NCBI GenBank assembly: GCA_964399535.1
Contig: CAYNRE010000037.1
Location: 102,153-166,152 of the forward strand
Origin: CAYNRE01 sp964399535
GTDB lineage: Bacteria; Planctomycetota; Planctomycetia; Pirellulales; CAYNRE01
Direction: 5' to 3'
Length of the DNA stretch: 64,000 nucleotides
Below, in pieces: positions 62,211 through 64,000 of the stretch. Position 1 is the first letter of the stretch. Every line of letters starts with the position of its first letter. The translations under genes and the position numbers were made by a program. The notes beneath the pieces are model-generated. The model worked only from the letters and a program-made list of their open reading frames with translations, was not told the origin of the DNA and did not search any database.

Positions 62211-64000
62211 TTACCGGCCGGGTATCAGCTTCATCGAATCGAGCGGTACGCTGGCGCGGCGGTCGATAACGTCGCTCGACTCGGGAAGGCTATCGATGTT
62301 GCCGATCGACTCGAGTTCGACGTTCTCAGGCGGCAATTCGCGTTCCGGATCACCGGCGAGTTCGGGGTCGTCCTCGCGGTAGACAATCGGCCCCGGATCG
62401 ACCCAGTTGCAGCGCTCGTCGAGCAACATGGTGCCTAGTTCGAAGTCCAAGCCCAGCCGTTGCACTTCGTAGTTGACCCAGACGCTGAGGAAGTCGTTCT
62501 GGGCGCTGGTCAGGTTGTTGAGCGAATCGATCAAGTCACGGGCGGTGGTGTTGCCCAGGGTGGTGGTCTCCCCCGGCTGAGGCGGTTCGTCGAGCCGCAG
62601 CCGGGTAAGCTCCACCTGGCTGATGGCTACCTGGACGGCCGCGCGGCGGGTTTCGAAGTTCAATTGGTTGAGCTCGATCTGGCGGACCCGGTTACGCAAG
62701 TTGAGCGAAACGCGATCGCGGAACGCCATGTACGCGCGGCGTGCCTGCTGATACTCGATGAGCGATTGCCGGTAAATGTTTCGCTCGGAAATGCGGGTCA
62801 GCGGGGCGTCGAACTCCACCCCCACCCTCAGTCGGCCGGTCGAGCTGCGGAACTGCACCGGGTTGTTGTTGGTGGTCTGCAGGTCGCCCGAGAAGATCAC
62901 GTTGAGCTGGCTGCGGAGGGCATTGGCGTTGAACTCGACGAGCCGCCAGCTTTCGATCAGGCCCAGTCGGGCGTTCATCCAATCGAGCCGGTTCAGGCTA
63001 GCCACCTTGACGGCGGCTTCCGGCGTCATTCGCACGGGGATCAACTGGGCGGCGTCGAGCCGGGCCCGGGCTTGAATCAACAGCAGGTCGCCCAGGTGGG
63101 CCGACAACCGCGTAGCCTCTTCGATCAGCCGCTTGCGAAGCAGCTCGGCGTCGTCGATCGGTTCGGCGGCAAGCTGCTCGAGGTTCGCGGTGGTTTGCTG
63201 GAATCGCTCCAAAAGACCCGCGAAATCGGCCTTGGTTTCCCGTACCCGGTTCTGGAAGGCGCCCTGGTCGTAAATCGACGGCTCGACCAGCCCCTCGGTC
63301 ACGGCATCGCGCGAAGACAAGTCGCGAAGCGACCGGCCGCGGTCGGGCAGCGAGCGCTCGAGGCGCTCCAGGTCGGCCTCGACCACGGCAATTTGTCCGG
63401 CGGCTTCCTGGCGGGCTTGTTCCACGCGCTGCTGGTCTTCGCGCACCAGGTCGAGCGGGGCAATGCGATCGGGATCGCGCATTTCATCGAGCAGGTCGGT
63501 CAGCCGGTTCTGGCGGGCCATGAGCCGGGGGTCGATCAACTGATACCGCTCCAAGAGCGGATCGTCGATTTTTACCCGCAAGGTGGGCGGAAGCCCCAGC
63601 GACGACTTGAACGAATCGAGCTGGAGCTGGTAGTTGGCCCGGCTGTTGAGCAGCGTGCTTTGCAGCAGGTACAGATTCTGGCGAGCCAGGTCGACCTGGA
63701 ACTTGTCGATGCGGCCGGCATCGTAGGCGGCCTCGAGTTGGGCCAGGCTGTCGCGCAGGCCGGCCACGTTGCTTTCGATGTTCTGAATCACGATGCTTTG
63801 CTGCATCAGGCCGATCAAGCCGCCGGCCTGCTGAGCCCCGGCCCCCGATCCGCCGAGCGCGGCCACGCTGCCTCCGCCGAAGCCCCCCACGCGGCCGAAC
63901 CCCCCACCCCCCACCCCCGCGGAAATTTCCAGGCCCGCACCCCCGAAGAAGCCCCCGTGCCGGGGAGGGCCGGTGTCGTTGCTGGCCCCCGTCCAGACAA
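62211..64000 (-). CDS. TolC-family outer membrane efflux protein, 5' partial
   Basis: The open frame runs off the window edge, so the N terminus is missing; about 595 residues are visible. Two long coiled-coil regions of the TolC type are seen: QSIVIQNIESNVAGLRDSLAQLE (about 60 residues into the visible part) with FQVDLARQNLYLLQSTLLNS, and later LVREDQQRVEQARQEAAGQ; the second half repeats the pattern (SLIEYQQARRAYMAFRDRVSLNL, LTSAQNDFLSVWVNYEVQRL). The visible N-terminal end is Gly-rich (GGGGFGRVGGFGGGS). TolC proteins form the outer-membrane channel of tripartite exporters. No inner-membrane partners are in view. Confidence 0.85.
   Translation of the reverse strand, partial: VWTGASNDTGPPRHGGFFGGAGLEISAGVGGGGFGRVGGFGGGSVAALGGSGAGAQQAGGLIGLMQQSIVIQNIESNVAGLRDSLAQLEAAYDAGRIDKFQVDLARQNLYLLQSTLLNSRANYQLQLDSFKSSLGLPPTLRVKIDDPLLERYQLIDPRLMARQNRLTDLLDEMRDPDRIAPLDLVREDQQRVEQARQEAAGQIAVVEADLERLERSLPDRGRSLRDLSSRDAVTEGLVEPSIYDQGAFQNRVRETKADFAGLLERFQQTTANLEQLAAEPIDDAELLRKRLIEEATRLSAHLGDLLLIQARARLDAAQLIPVRMTPEAAVKVASLNRLDWMNARLGLIESWRLVEFNANALRSQLNVIFSGDLQTTNNNPVQFRSSTGRLRVGVEFDAPLTRISERNIYRQSLIEYQQARRAYMAFRDRVSLNLRNRVRQIELNQLNFETRRAAVQVAISQVELTRLRLDEPPQPGETTTLGNTTARDLIDSLNNLTSAQNDFLSVWVNYEVQRLGLDFELGTMLLDERCNWVDPGPIVYREDDPELAGDPERELPPENVELESIGNIDSLPESSDVIDRRASVPLDSMKLIPGR

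Overview
The window is a 64 kb chromosomal segment of a GC-rich bacterium, most likely a planctomycete of the Pirellulales type. The signs are a very large secreted protein with an N-terminal LEPR-XLL-like targeting motif and dockerin repeats, PEP-CTERM proteins, several Planctomycetes-type proteins (a UVR-motif protein, an HTH/zinc-ribbon protein, GYF-TM2), a eukaryote-like Ser/Thr kinase, loosely packed genes, and frequent GTG or TTG starts. No rRNA operon, CRISPR array or intact mobile element was seen. There is one tRNA gene (Asp).

Layout. 0.1-9.4 kb is housekeeping: a UVR-motif protein, a structured RNA resembling 6S RNA, LarE-type sulfur transferase, 6-phosphogluconolactonase-like beta-propeller, TrmB, an NRDE protein, a possible PD-(D/E)XK/winged-helix protein, PAP2 phosphatase, DUF1499 protein and RarA. 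9.4-19 kb holds a TerC-family membrane protein and then the most interesting cluster: a tightly overlapping minus-strand operon of C39-like peptidase, RimK-family ATP-grasp ligase, GCS2-type carboxylate-amine ligase and class II glutamine amidotransferase. GYF-TM2, SRPBCC and ABC1-kinase genes follow. 19-31 kb carries a full-length myo-inositol oxygenase homologue, a CBS-pair protein, CsrA, a MATE exporter, a Tat-exported phosphoesterase, a 2-hydroxyacid dehydrogenase, a kinase-SurE overlapping pair and an alpha-glucan phosphorylase.

31-46 kb has a leucine-rich DUF6745 protein with its small partner, a purple-acid-phosphatase-like exported enzyme, thioesterase, aspartate:alanine-exchanger-type transporter, CDP-alcohol phosphatidyltransferase, YhhN, an atypical SDR, a DUF1990 protein and the 1734-residue ELWxxDGT/dockerin surface protein. 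46-54 kb holds a DUF900 alpha/beta hydrolase translationally coupled to a frameshifted PEP-CTERM gene, PAC2, a VTT/DedA protein and a lipid operon (cdsA, a second CDP-alcohol phosphatidyltransferase, metallophosphoesterase). 54-58 kb is an eroded zone: a PEP-CTERM protein, a truncated DUF1990 relic and a decayed tyrosine-recombinase gene next to tRNA-Asp, which looks like the scar of an old integrative element. 58-64 kb has an AT-rich divergent control region with two palindromes, an HTH/zinc-ribbon protein, a solute-binding lipoprotein, an AsmA-like protein and a TolC-like protein that runs off the right edge.

Functional themes are phospholipid synthesis (CdsA and two phosphatidyltransferases, PAP2), carbohydrate use (lactonase, phosphorylase, inositol oxygenase, CsrA), surface or exported proteins, and peptide/amide-bond chemistry in the four-gene operon. 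Assignments rest on motifs read by eye. No database search was possible.
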